A stretch of 64,000 nucleotides of DNA from Isoetes taiwanensis (GCA_021234155.1 JAJEKV010000025.1:5933310-5997309); one strand, 5' to 3'; shown: positions 1 through 11,964, counted from the first letter of the stretch. Numbers and translations: made by a program. The notes: generated by a model from the letters alone, not told the origin.

Positions 1-522
1 TGTTTTTTTGGCACTTTGAAGCTCTGAAAATAAATCACATAACAGTCAAATATCAGGCTCAAACTAATCAGTCTCTAACTGTTCTGTACATATCAATAGC
101 TGTACATATTACTAGAACTGATCTACATTCAAGTACTTTGAGTACATACACATGTAAACAGCTATTTATCTAGATGGAATGTACATATAATGTACATGAA
201 TGTGCTCCAATGTATGCACATGTACACATCAGACATTACATAAAATACCTCTAAATGTTCTGCCACAAAACTCAGTACACAACTCCTAATTTTATGTATT
301 TAAGTTCTACATCTAGGACCCTACACTGTGAATGTACAACATGTGTGTAAGAAACACATATATGTATGACATGCAAGGCATGGAACTATAAGTATAAAAT
401 AACCAGTACACTCCTACATGCTGTAGCAAAACCTTAAGTGCAGCAATCTACATGTAAATGGATTCTACATTGCAAGTAATCCGGGTGCAAACAAATTAAA
501 CATAAATCATGAAAATCTTTGC
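1..522. other. Non-coding AT-rich stretch with TGTACA motifs
   Basis: I see no supportable gene here. Between about 85 and 235 the six-base palindrome TGTACA recurs several times, often extended to TGTACATA. The stretch lies downstream of the minus-strand pseudogene that ends at 523, so it may include its 3' flank. Confidence 0.4.
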
Positions 523-1738
523 TTACCTCCGATTGTACACACCCAAGATCTTTGAAATGTTTTCGTCCCATTTGCATGCTCTTGGGCAGGATAGTCCAGC
601 AGAAATAGAATATGAGAAACAGAAGATATGAAATGAATGCTCGCATGGAGCAACTAGGATAGGTTCATTATTAGCAAAGCTATTAGTACAAAACACACAT
701 CCATGCACAGATATGAATTTTTCTTCATTTGGAGAGATCACTAAGCTTGTTTTGGGCTGAAGGAGAATCATTGCAGAATGCATCATGTACTTATGCATAT
801 CATCAAGCCGCCTCGCAAAGACTCAAACTGAACTTTGTGAGCCTCCTCAAGTTCTGCAATTCTCTTTTCACATAACTCCTTTTCCCGAATGGCTTTCTCC
901 AATGGCTCCCGAATTCTCTTCAGCATTTCTTCCTTCCTGGTTCTATCCCCCATCAAAAGGTCAATCTCCCCGCCACGACAGTCTTGATGTCTCTCTTATT
1001 CTGCTTAGCGTCATCGAGAACACTATTGATGTCTTCTTGTATCTGTGCTAGGTCCTCTTCATGTGCATCCTTTCTTCCTGAAATCTTATTTATATTGTCA
1101 CGTAATTCTCGCACCGCTGAATTTTCAGTTCTTCAACCTTGGATGTCTTTGCTAATTAACTCTCCATGACACTGCTGCAACAGAGTTTCTGCAAATTCAA
1201 GCTCTTCCTTAGGGTAAAATCCTTGCTGAAATTTAGGAACCTTGGATGTGGATTTAGAGGTCCCAATTTCTTCTGTAATAGCAGATTCTTTTGCTCCTCC
1301 CTTTGCCAAATCTTTGGCCAAAACTTTAAAAGTATCCCAATCTACTTTTTTACCTGTCAATTGAAGGGCAAATGCACGAGCAAAGTACTCAGGTACATGG
1401 CGATTTGTGACCTCCCACTTACCAAAAACAATTTTATAATGTTTGTAGAAGTTCTCGGCCCACTCTGGCTTCACGCTAGATTCTTTGAACCCCCGTATGT
1501 CTTTGGGCCCCCACTGCTCGTCCATTATCTGTTGTAAATCTGAAAAAATTTCATCTGCATTGACACATCTTACATGCTTTGCTTCCACAACAGCGGGTTC
1601 TTCACAAATAAGTCTTTTTGGCCCTGGTTCCTCAGAAGTTTGAACCTTCCTCTTGTTTTTTTCGGCTTTCTTGCTAGAATCGACCATTTTCAAATTTTTG
1701 TTTAATCTGGGTGACTTCCGGGAGGCAAAGGCGTCCAT
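523..1738 (-). pseudogene. Broken coiled-coil protein with C-terminal RING-like zinc finger
   Basis: The first 201 codons (1738 down to 1133) are open and start with a basic, nuclear-localisation-like N-terminus containing KKAEKNKRK. A TGA then interrupts the frame. The same frame continues as a charged coiled coil for about 60 residues, then shifts near 970, runs through a second coiled coil (MLKRIREPLEKAIREKEL), shifts again near 815 and ends in an open 91-residue segment. That last segment has C-x2-C, then C-x-H-x2-H-x2-C (CEHSFHIFC), then C-x3-C, the ligand spacing of a RING-H2-like zinc finger. Continuity of a coiled-coil/RING protein across three lesions argues for a decayed gene. I do not recognise the family. 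It could be a host regulatory protein or a transposon accessory gene. Confidence 0.55.
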
Positions 1739-2118
1739 TGCTTGGATTTGGGCAAGGATTTCGAGGAAGAAGAATAGTTACAGTCGAATTACTTGGTTGA
1801 TCATTCACAAACACAAAAAATTGGAACGGCGACAAATTTGTTTCCTAAACAGGAAACACTTCGCAATCTCCCTCCGAAAAATTGCAATGAAGGTCCGTTC
1901 TGGTTGCCACTGCCACTCATAATTTTGAATTGCTGACGTGGCTATTCCTAATCATTGCATATCCCAACTAACTAAAATTCAAAAAAATAACAAAAATGGG
2001 TGCCTACATGCCCTACATTATACATAATGTAAGGGCATTTTTTTAGACACCCTAGCTTTCTTTTACCCTGTATCGCCACCGCGATACAGTGTATCTCCAA
2101 GATACAGATGCAATTTTG
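1739..2118. other. 5' flank of the coiled-coil pseudogene
   Basis: No gene is visible. The segment would contain the promoter of the minus-strand pseudogene, but I see no convincing TATA box. Confidence 0.3.
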
Positions 2119-2310
2119 TCAAGCCAATTGTGTTGCAACCACGACTACTAATCTTCCAAAGTATACATCTTATGCTCTCTTGTTCAAGCTGATTGTGCTG
2201 CAGACACAATCACTAGTCTACCAAGAGGCATTCCCTATCTAGTATACAATGTTCAAGCCGGCTACGTTGCAATCGTAGTCACTAATCTACCATGGGTATA
2301 CACAACAAAA
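2119..2310. repeat. Degenerate tandem repeat, three units of 65-69 bp
   Basis: Units begin at 2119, 2184 and 2253. Each starts with TCAAGC, then a GTTGCA or GCTGCA motif, then a variant of ACTAATCTACCA, and ends near GTATAC. The units have diverged considerably. Confidence 0.6.
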
Positions 2311-3141
2311 GTATCTATTCTTTATTCCAAATAAAGAAATTCAACTTAGGAACTTTACCCGTAAGCCTGTCCCATAGGAAACAATTTGAGATTCCGCATC
2401 CAAATTATTACCCTCCACATCCTTGACAGCTTCTACGTAAAGTGTCCTCCCCAATGCTTAACACTAAGCAAACCTGCAAATAAGGTCAAGTGTTAATATA
2501 GATGACTTCCCAAGTCAAATATTTATGTAAATGACCTCCACGGCCAATCAGTCTCTCAGATCACCACGATCTGACTCCGCAATCCCAAGCAGGATGCTTT
2601 TGCGGTTCTCCATACTTAAGCTTAAAGATTGGAATTTACACAGGCTCAAATGACCAATATGAATTTCTAGAGATGGCAAGAGGTTATGGCGGATAGTTTG
2701 GCTATAATGACAAAGCAGAGCTCAATGTTTCGGAGCTGTGGTTTACTTATCTCCAGGACAAGCTATTTGTCTCCATGACAACTCAGCAGTCACTCTTATT
2801 ATTCCATAATCCCCAAAGGATCATATAAATTTTCCCAATAATCCGAACTCGTTCACAATAAGTCGGCCCATATACTTCGAGCATTCTCCACGAAAGCACC
2901 GAGTTTTCTCTTCTACTGATGCTCCAGCTTCTCTTGCAGCAGTAGTCACCAAATCCACCTCAGTTCCACTAACTGCTCTAATCATGTGATTTCCCTTCAT
3001 GCATAAGGGCCTTTACTCCATTAAGATAATCCAAATCTGTTCTTGTGAACCCCAAAATGATAATCTCCTCTCACAGATTAGAGAGTCCAAATCCACTGGT
3101 GATCCCATTGCCCATTGTTCCCAAAAGAATCGCAAACCTCG
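2311..3141. other. Probable internal part of a decayed minus-strand LTR element
   Basis: No long reading frame is visible on either strand. The stretch lies just inside the primer-binding site at 3142-3153, so it is probably the leader and decayed internal sequence of that element. Confidence 0.35.
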
Positions 3142-3153
3142 GCTCTGATACCA
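3142..3153 (-). other. Retroelement primer-binding site (initiator tRNA-Met type)
   Basis: On the minus strand this reads TGGTATCAGAGC, the usual plant retrotransposon primer-binding site complementary to the 3' end of initiator methionine tRNA. Two bases separate it from the putative LTR end. Confidence 0.75.
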
Positions 3154-3155
3154 CT

Positions 3156-3700
3156 TGATACAATTCATGTATATTTGGGAAGTTGTGCCAACACAGAATC
3201 ATAAAACCATAATAGATAGATAGATAGATTGTATTTTTAGAGCACCGGACTAAAGAAACTTTATTCATGCACAATTGATATGGCAGCACTATTAACCACC
3301 CAACCGAATCCACTGGGTTATGGCAAAATACAAGTGCTCTATGGCAAATACAAAGCTCTGGCATCTGGCTTATGGGCCTTCCAGACTAATCTAGCTACTC
3401 CAAGTAGCCACACATCATAGAAACAATTTCAGATCTGTGAAGTCGCTATGGCAGTGATCTGTGACCCCTTATCACGTTTTTAGCCATTACTCTCTCCTCC
3501 GGATGAACTACGGAATGTGCCATCCAATTCGAAAACTAGACTCTGAGCCGGTTCCGATGAGCTAAAGGTCGATTCAATCGGAGCTCTGGTTGCGGAGATA
3601 TGTCCAACTGAAGTTTCGGTTCTATTTATAGATCTCTCTGCGACTTTAGCCTTTTTTAGCAGGCAGTTGCCTTTTTTTCTCAAAATATCTCCTTGCCTTT
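3156..3700 (-). mobile_element. Part of a long terminal repeat (5' LTR, minus orientation)
   Basis: The sequence right of the primer-binding site begins with TGATAC on the plus strand, so on the minus strand the LTR ends in the expected CA. A short GATA microsatellite lies at about 3213-3229. I could not find the other LTR boundary or a second LTR, so the right limit is arbitrary. Confidence 0.4.
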
Positions 3701-4985
3701 AATTAGATTATATGACTTATCATATGGGACATTATCTAAGGCCTTTTTCTCAACTAATAATCATCCCAATGATAGTGCCTCGACCCCTTCCATAAAGTTC
3801 AATGGTTCTTCACACCCACGTGCTATGTTATCCTATGCCTCTTTATATTATTAGGTGACCTTAGGAATAACATTTACATAGTATTTGCCATAATTCCAAT
3901 AACCTATTTGCCGTGGACCACTCCCTCGTGCTTGCTCCATATCATGCATCTCCTCGGTTGAAGGGTTGCATCTCCCCTTCCCAGAATCCAGTGGTTTGAT
4001 AGGCGGCTAAAGGATCGTGATGACACATGTCCTTACCCGACTGAACTCCCCAAAACAAGAGCCATGCCAACACCTGCAACTCATGAAGATCAGGGCGACA
4101 CCATCGATCCAAGAAGTGTCGGATTCATACCCGACCCTCTTGAAGTGAGTGGCTATAAGCCTAGCTCGCTCCAAGTCCTCAGTAGCCACGCGCAGCACGA
4201 ACTCCTTCTATCTTGCCATTGACTCCATTGTGTGGTGCTCAATCACTCTATAGCCTCCCTAGCTTGATGGGCTCTACGTATAGGCCGCACATAATAGGAA
4301 CTAAAAGTACTAGGTTTCTATCCCCCTTCCCAATACAAATTTGCAACCATGATCAACCAACCTCGTATATCCACATAACATGATAAATATAAAGAGTAAC
4401 ATCTAATCCTAATCACATGCATCTAACTTACAGTTAGGGTTCATTGATTAGGGTTCGAGATCTAAACTGAGGGTTCTATAATGGCTCTATTAGAGATACA
4501 AGATGCTAACACGTCTAGAATCCTAACTTCCAGGTGGTCTACCAAGGAAACTACTCCAAATACCTGCTTCGGAGGAACTTTCACCCGCTCCTGGTGTCTC
4601 CATCGCTCTGCAATGGTTTGATATAGCTCCTACTCATTCTGATGCACACACACTCCTGGGGTTGCTGCACTATATTATGCTATAGTAGACGATTCTCGAA
4701 ATGGAGTTTCGAGTGTGAACAGGGTTCTAAGACTGTTGGAGCCAGAAAATGGCCTAGGGTTAGGGTTTGGCCATTAGTAAATTAGAGTTGCCATGTCACT
4801 TCATGTGGCTCCAATAGGATGCGTCCATGTGGCGAGTCGCCAATAGGATGAAGCCATGTGGAAATGGTTCCATACCTAAAATTGGCTAAGTTATATACAA
4901 TGGTTTAGCCACGCTCCCTTCGCCACAATAGGCATACAAGGCTACTAAAGTGGACTTGTATAATGACGTGGCCTAAAATATATGT
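3701..4985. other. Intergenic / retroelement debris
   Basis: Only short, scattered frames are present. GGGTTAGGG-like and GATTAGGGTT motifs occur around 4430-4460 and 4750-4770, but no array is formed. No gene can be supported. Confidence 0.3.
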
Positions 4986-4989
4986 ATTT

Positions 4990-5790
4990 ATGTCGTATAT
5001 TTTAGAAGAACATCACAGGCTAACAGTTGTTGAGAAGCTTCTTCTTTGGACGTAGGGTTGTGCCAAGGATCTGGTTTTAGGCATTGATAGCCGTAATTTA
5101 TCACGAAGGGGGACATCTAGGATGATTCCTGCTTGGTGCTATCATATGCAAATTCTACCAAGTAGATGTAGTCTTCTCCATTGGAATGCATATTCCACAC
5201 ATAGTTTTTTCAATATATCTTCCCATATATGATTGGTGCACTCCATCTGGCCATCTATTTGAGGATGATAGGACATATTCATGCACAGCTTGGTCTGAGT
5301 CGTGTTGAAGAAGTTCTTCTAAACAACACTCATAAACTTCGGAACTTTATCGGAGATAATTTCTCTTGGCATTCCAAACAATCTGGAGATTTCCCTCATG
5401 AGAGGAAGGCGGTGTCTAAAGTTTATATCAGTGGTTAGAGAAAACATGAAATGTGTAAATAACAACTTGTCGACACTACCATTAAGGCATCATGGCTGTT
5501 CTTAGGAGCCCGGTTATAAAGTCTGTGCTCATTACCAGCATTTTGGACTGCCAAAAGTTGTAATGCTCATGGAATTCGAAGTTGCTCTGCTTTTGTCTGC
5601 TGACATATCTGGCATTCGCGAATATACCTTGCTGTCTACTACTTTATGTCTAGCTAATAATAGCTGCTTCTGATTTTGAAGTAGGTTTTTATAAAATCTG
5701 TATGGCCAGCAATTGGATTATTATACGTATCATGGAGAACTAACTTCCTTACCCCTGATGACTCTGGTATGTATAATACAAGAGATTACC
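4990..5790 (-). pseudogene. Ty3/gypsy integrase remnant
   Basis: Reading the minus strand from 5790 down, shifted frames show the zinc-binding N-terminus of a retroviral-type integrase (NNPIAGHTDFIKTYFK, then YIRECQICQQTKAE), then a degraded catalytic core with MPREIISDKVP (SDRG-type aspartate motif), SYHPQIDGQMECTNH (the TDGQ-E motif) and finally LVEFAYDSTKQ. This is the usual order of a gypsy integrase. Stops and frameshifts are numerous, so nothing functional remains. No LTRs could be tied to it; the primer-binding site at 3.1 kb is on the same strand but the link is not proven. Confidence 0.75.
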
Positions 5791-5809
5791 TTCCTTTTTA
5801 AATCTTACT

Positions 5810-6520
5810 GGTGTGAATGTCGAAGGCTTCAGAATCCCTAATCTTTACATCTTCAAAAGCACTAGAATGAGGCAAGATAACATGGCGAGATGTAAGAGGG
5901 ATTAATCTAGACTATTCAATCTTCTACATGGATGATAAATGAACTCTTGAAATCATGGCTGTCAAACTTCAAGACAAGATTCCCTGATGGTGTGTGTCTC
6001 GAGATAGGTCTCACTTAATCATTTTGGATGGTCATAGTAGTAATGCGGCGATGGATGTCATTCTAGCAGCTAAGGAAAGGGAAATTCATTTTGCTTTGTT
6101 GCGTACACACATCCCATAGGCTGCAACTTTCTGGATGTTACATGTTTTGCACATTTCAAAGCATCCTTCAAGAGGTATAGACCTGCTTACATGGCGAAGA
6201 AGGGCAGGTCAGAACCTAAGAGGGAGGATACTGTTGAGTTGATATTACAGTCCATTGATTCAGGGTTTGACACCAAGCAACATTAAGCCTGGTTTTAGTG
6301 CCACAATTATTTGGCCTTTCAATCCCGAAAAAGTGAGATCAGGTTTGGAGGGCGCCAGATTTGTTAGACATGTCCTTTATGTCCGTGCACAACCAAGGGA
6401 GGTTGCAGAGATGGCAATGCCATGGGACTTGATGACAATAGCTCGAATTAGAAGACTTCAACATGTTATTCCTCACCAACAGTCTCCTGTTCTAGCTACC
6501 ACAATTCAAGGGCTTATGGT
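5810..6520 (+). pseudogene. Tigger/pogo-like transposase, central part (degenerate copy)
   Basis: Shifted frames match the transposase at 52.5-53.5 kb: VNVEGFRIPNLYIFKSTRMR corresponds to VNAEGFKIPSMYIFKVNRMR there, followed by the DGHSS-type second-aspartate region, the HRLQ segment, KKGRSEPKREDTVELI, and an open 92-codon piece with IIWPFNPEKV. The first third of the transposase (DNA-binding domain and first aspartate) is missing. In this copy the WPFNP tryptophan is intact, whereas the 53-kb copy has a stop there. Many other lesions make it non-functional. Confidence 0.75.
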
Positions 6521-6949
6521 ATCCAAAACTTGATGCCGCCCAAGATTGGCCTTGAGGATATACAAAGTCAACCTCTTTGTGCTGGCCCCAAATTTTGCAT
6601 CATCTCTTTTCCTATTCTCCCTCTCTGCCTTATTCAATTGTGCTCTCTTAATAGCTTCTTCCCGCTCAACCTTCCTTTTTGTAGCCTCAACATTCCTAGT
6701 TGCAAGTTGCTTCAACTTTAGCCTGTCCAATTCAGCCCTTTTGGCCTTCTCAGCTGCCAATGCTTGACAAAAACTATCACTAGAAACATGAGCCCTCCCT
6801 CCCAGATTAGGTGCAAGAGCCCTCCTCCTTGCCCTCATGACCTTTGATGGTTGCACACTATGCCTGCGAACATGCACTTGGGAATCAGCAATTTGAGATG
6901 GCTGATCATGCAATGCATGTGTGTTCACATTGTCGACTGGATATGGCAC
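6506..6949 (-). pseudogene. Tigger-like transposase C-terminal coiled coil, inverted relative to its core
   Basis: An open 147-codon frame contains RRRALAPNLGGRAHVSSDSF followed by a long charged coiled coil rich in E, K, R and A. This matches the C-terminal region of the transposase at about 53.94-54.2 kb (RRRREIAPNLHGRVHISSNE, then a coiled coil). Here it lies on the strand opposite to the transposase core immediately to its left, so the copy has been internally inverted or two copies have been joined. Confidence 0.7.
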
Positions 6950-7080
6950 ATGTCCATGTCCTATTTTAATAGTGGAAAGGAAACTTCAGCTCTTTTGCTT
7001 AAGAGGCATGCCTTTGTTGAATTCTTATGTAGATTGATGATGTGGTAGACAGGTTGTTGCCTACTTCCTTGGTCGTGTAA

Positions 7081-7706
7081 GGGCCAGATTCCACTACGTC
7101 TAGCAACAACTGCCATGTTCTTGGCAGCAAATTGAAGCTAACTGTCGGAAGTGACATTCCATCACACTCTTGGTAGTTAGGCCCAGATTCTACTGAACGA
7201 TCGTCTACTAGCTTTCAAGTCGCAATCTTCCACCCTAAATTCCAGCGCCACTATTCCACTCGTATTCCGTCAATTCTTCAGCGATATATAGTCACATCCA
7301 GATGGCAGGTTTTTGTCAAAGGACCAGCGAACTCTCAGGGGATCTTGCTCAGGAGTAAAATCTATGATAATTGCCGCCACATCAGGAACTGCGGGCTGTA
7401 ATGGAATCTCAAAACTCAGAAACAAGCTACTGTGGACTTTGTCCAGGTTCCTAAGCTACTGTGGACTTTGTCCAGGTAGGAACTTCCAGCTCAGGGGAAT
7501 GTGGGCCGTAGCAAATTGAAGTTATGATAAGCTTATGTGGCAAAATTTTGACGCATCTCCGGGGCATTCTCCCCGTCACAACAAAGCTGAATTTTTGACG
7601 CAAGAACTTCCGGCCTCCTATGGAATCTCAAGCACAACATCAATTGCGTAGCTGTAGCTTTTTGATTCGTCCGGAAAACAACTGCCCGGATGGTGGAATC
7701 TGGGCC
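7081..7706. repeat. MITE-like segment with short inverted ends
   Basis: The ends are GGGCCAGATTCCAC (7081-7094) and GTGGAATCTGGGCC (7693-7706), inverted copies with one mismatch. A third copy, GGCCCAGATTCTAC, lies at about 7171. Inside, a 25-bp stretch containing CTACTGTGGACTTTGTCCAG is tandemly duplicated near 7427-7475. No transposase is encoded. No clear target duplication was found. Confidence 0.4.
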
Positions 7707-7850
7707 TTTGGTAGGCTGCTCCTGTGACGTGCCATGCCACATGCCTGCCACCTCAGCAACAATCGTCATTACACAATGAACAAACACAATCCGTCATTAC
7801 ACAATAAACAAACACAATGAACAAACACAGTCGTTCTGAGTTGGGGCACT

Positions 7851-10295
7851 ATGCTGTTCCGCGACCCGCAACAATGCGTAGAAGATCGGGTGGAGGACCT
7901 CTTAGCCCGAATGAATTTACAGGAAAAAATTGGCCAAATGACCCAGATTGAACGATCTGTGGCTACTGCTGAAACAATCCGAGCATACAATATCGGTGAG
8001 ATGCTTACTTTAAACGTCGAATTTGCTCAATAGCTTTATGCATTATAGGCATCATTTTGTTCAGGAAGTGTATTGAGTGGAGGGGGGAGCTCACCAGGGC
8101 CCAAAGCTTCACCTTTGGAATGGGCATGCATGGTAGATGAATTTCAAAGGGGAGCAATGTCTACTCGTCTAGGCATTCCCCTGATTTATGGAACAGATGC
8201 GGTTCATGGGCATAACAATGTGTATTCTGCCACCATATTTCCTCATAACATTGGACTTAGTGCAACCAGGCAAGTCCTCGCGTTGTTTTCATACATCATG
8301 GTTAAAAGTACCCTCTTTCTTATCAACTTTCCTCTGCCCAGAGATTGTGATCTTGTACAACGTATTGGCATAGCAACAGCTCTAGAGGTTCGGGCTACAG
8401 GCATTCCATTTGTATTTGCTCCCTGTGTCTCAGTAAGAACTTTTATGCCAAATTCTAGATGTCAACAAGACATTTTGTCTTGATTCAACTTTTTTTCCCA
8501 GATATGCCGAGATCCGCGTTGGGGGCGCTGTTATGAAAGTTTTGGTGAGTGCTCTGAGTTGGTCAATCGCATGGCAATAAGCTCTATCCTTGGTCTTCAA
8601 GGAACACCTCCATCTGGACACCCATTAGGCATGCCTTATGTTGGTGATGGGTAGGCTTAAGAAAGAGCAATCATTTGGACATTATGGCATAGGATGTCTG
8701 AAAGATGCATATTTTTATACAGAACAAAGGTTGCTGCTTGTGCAAAACATTATGTTGGAGATGGAGAAACGATTGGGGGCATCAATGAAGGCAATACAAT
8801 GATCACAATGGAAAGGCTACTTGACGTTCATGCTTCTCCATTTGTAGCTGCTGTTTCCAAAGGGGTCTGTTGTGTGATGGTCGCATTTTCTAGTTGGCAC
8901 CACAAAAAAATGCACGGCAACAAGCATCTGATTACGGGCATTTTGAAGGAACAAATGGGTTTCAAGGTATTGTTAAATCTTCCTCTAAGGAATAATGCAT
9001 TTTAAAGCTATTGACTTCAGCCTTGTGTTAATGCAGGGCTTTACTATTTCAGATTACCAAGGAGTAGACAAGATGGTTGAGCTTCCTCATAAAGACTATA
9101 GCTACTGTGTGTTTTCCAGTCTTGATGCTGGCATCGATATGGTTAGTGGATGTGTTCTGTTTCTGTCTAGCATCAATTACTGATGGCAATATCATATGTA
9201 TATCTTATTCTATAGGGGCCTAAAAATATTAAGAGTTTGTATCAGACTGCTTAGTAACGTGACAGTGGCATGGTGGATTTGCAGATCATGGTCCCATATG
9301 ACTATAAGAAGTTTATTGATACTGTAAATAATCTCGTGAAAGTTGGAAAGATTTCAGAAGGAAGAATAGATGATGCAGTTCGTAGAATACTGAGAGTCAA
9401 ATTCATCGCCAAACTTTTTGAACACCCAAGCACAGATAGATCCTTAACCCCGACTATTGGCAACTTGGTATTTCCATTATTGATACATGTTCTGTAATGG
9501 GAGAGTAATTAACATTTCCAATTTAGGTCCATCGTGAACTTGCTCGTGAAGCTGTGAGGAAGTCCCTTGTCCTATTGAAAAACAGGAAAAAGGATGGGCG
9601 CCCACTGCTTCCGCTTAGCAAGCATGCCAATAAAATACTTGTGACAGGTACCCATGCAAACAACCTTGGTTATCAGTGTGGTGGATGGACAATAGACTGG
9701 CAAGGAAATGGTGGTAACATCACCAAGGGTAACTATAGTGTTGCATATGAGATGTGAGATACAAGTATCTAGTTGCTTGTCAAGTTAATATTTCAAATTT
9801 TACCTTGTACATGTAGGAACAACAATCCTTGAAGCAATCAGGAACACCGTTAGTGCTAGAACAGAAGTAGTGTACAATGAGGACCCTGATCCTAGTTTTG
9901 TACGGGAGGGGTTATTTTCCTATGCAGTTGTGGTGATTGGCGAAATGCCATATGCAGAATCTGAAGGTGATGATCCTCACCTGGAGCTTACACCAGAATC
10001 AATTAAACTGATTCAGTCAGTTACTGAGTTTGTAGAATGTCTGGTTATCATGCTTTCTGGAAGACCCCTAGTACTGGAGCCTTTTCTTCCTATTATAGAT
10101 GCATTTGTTGCTGCATGGCTTCCTGGAACAGAAGGCCAAGGAATTGCTGATGTGATCTTTGGAGATTTCGACTTCCAAGGCAATCTTCCCAGAACATGGT
10201 TCAAAAGAGTCGATCAACTACCTATGAATTATGATAATGATGCATGTGATCCTTTATTTCCAATTGGTTTCGGATTGAACATGTCATCAGGTTGA
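7851..10295 (+). CDS. Glycoside hydrolase family 3 beta-glucosidase / exo-beta-glucanase
   Basis: Nine exons join in frame to about 600 residues: 7851-7995, 8065-8269, 8342-8432, 8502-8650, 8723-8966, 9037-9141, 9285-9467, 9527-9728, 9817-10295. Plant GH3 enzymes of this type hydrolyse beta-glucosides and beta-glucans, usually in the apoplast. Landmarks in order are [53 protein letters not shown] with the likely nucleophile Asp at residue 284, [23 protein letters not shown] with the likely acid/base Glu at 489, and [11 protein letters not shown]. The barrel and sandwich domains are complete. Introns are short; all are GT-AG except the second (8270-8341), which is GC-AG. The first ATG follows an in-frame stop, and no signal peptide is encoded, which is unusual for the family; an upstream leader exon may be missed. 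No lesions were seen. Confidence 0.92.
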
Positions 10296-10620
10296 GAATG
10301 TAGCCATTTTACTGGTTATGATGAGGACTATGATGACACTTAATATTGATTTTAGGAGGCGCATTTGACTATCACAGAAAGGTGCTTATGTTAAAAATGC
10401 AATAAATCTGAGTTATACTAAGTCAAATTGATTGATTTCAATTGGATTAAAAAGTAGACTCTCAGTTGATCACTTTTATGCTCTAAATTACGAAAACCAG
10501 ACCTCTGTACAAAGAGAATGACCCTTCTAAACTCAACCAATTTTCTGATACAATTTTAACATATCAGAGGCAACTTTTTAGAGGCAATTTATGGGCATAA
10601 TTTTCCATGCAATGTATAAT
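10296..10620. other. 3' flank of the GH3 gene
   Basis: This probably holds the 3' untranslated region; AATAAA-like TGCAATAAATC is at about 10398. No other gene is visible. Confidence 0.4.
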
Positions 10621-11964
10621 TTTCCATTGCTAAAAACAAATAACAAAGAGAGATTTCCATCCCAACAAAAAGAATGTTTTTGAACACGAATATAATAGCC
10701 TCAACCTGCTACAAAATTAAAGTTCATGACACGCTATTCTTTCTCACAAAGGAACTTCGTACTATCGCCCATGTGACCTTGTATCTGCTTGGTCATTTCG
10801 ATGATTTAAGTGAACCTTTCAGCATTGGCTTGTTGAACATTTGATGTGCTTTCCCTGGTGCTTGTCTGTAACTTCTCCATCATTTCTAATTGTCCTTTTT
10901 GCATTTTTTCTATCAACTCATCTGTGCTTTTCGGAAGCCTCTGTCTCTTCTTTCCTGTTGTTGGAACTTGACTCCCTCTCCATCACTGGATTTCTGAAGG
11001 AGTGGGATTGCCTTCTAATTTTGGTTCTTCCTCATCATCTTTATCAATAGTAGCACACAATAAACCAGTGAAAATGAATACAGTTACATGATAAATTCTC
11101 CAACTACTATTGAGAATCAGTTTGCCAAACATATATCATACCTTGAAGACCTGCAACCCTGCTCCTCCAGAGAAGTAAGAAATGAAATCGTCTCGCTCAA
11201 CAGACCTGTTGTTTGCTAGCCAGGAATGCATCTCGTTATTGAAAAACTGAACTGAAATTTTCTCTCTCCTTCCAGAGGCATCAGTAAGATCATTTCCATT
11301 GCTAAAAACAAATAACAAAGAGAGATTTCCATCCCAACAAAAAGAATGTTTTTGAACACGAATATAATAGCCTCAAACTGCTACAAAATTAAAGTTCATG
11401 ACACGCTATTCTTTCTCACAAAGGAACTTCATACTATCGCCCATGTGACCTTGTATCTGTTTGGTCATTTCGATGATTTGAGTGAACCTTTCAGCATTGG
11501 CTTGTTGAACATTTGATGTGCTTTTCCTGGTGCTTGTCTATAACTTCTCCATCATTTCTAATTGTCCTTTTTGCATTTTTTCTATAACTCATCGGTGGTT
11601 TTCGGAAGCCTCTGTCTCTTCTTTCCTGTTGTTGGAACTTGACTCCCTCTCCATCATTGGATTTCTGAAGGAGTGGGATTGCCTTCTAATTTCGGTTCTT
11701 CCTCATCATCTTTATCAATAGTAGCACACAATGAACCAGTGAAAATGAATACATTTACATGAAAATTCTCCAACTACTATTGAGAATCAGTTTGCCAAAC
11801 ATATATCATACCTTGAAGACCTGCAACCCTGCTCCTCCAGAGAAGTCAGAAATGAAATCGTCTGGCTCAATAAACCTGTTGTTTGCTAGTCAGGAATCCT
11901 TCTCGTTAAAAATTCTCTTGGAAAACTGAACTGGAATTTTCTTCTCTCTCCTTCCAGAGGCATC
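10621..11964. repeat. Tandem duplication, two units of about 672 bp
   Basis: The sequence from 10621 recurs from 11293 with high identity to about 11964. On the minus strand each unit carries two exon-like frames. One encodes SVQFFNNEMHSWLANNRS-like sequence followed by a GT donor (exon around 11145-11290 in the left unit). The other encodes a charged coiled coil with KSTDELIEKMQKGQLEMMEK and TSNVQQANAERF. Stops interrupt both. This looks like duplicated exons of a minus-strand gene or transposon accessory gene that I cannot name. Confidence 0.75.

Noticed and set aside
3213-3229. GATA repeat as a feature
   Set aside because: Only about four units; ordinary microsatellite inside the LTR.
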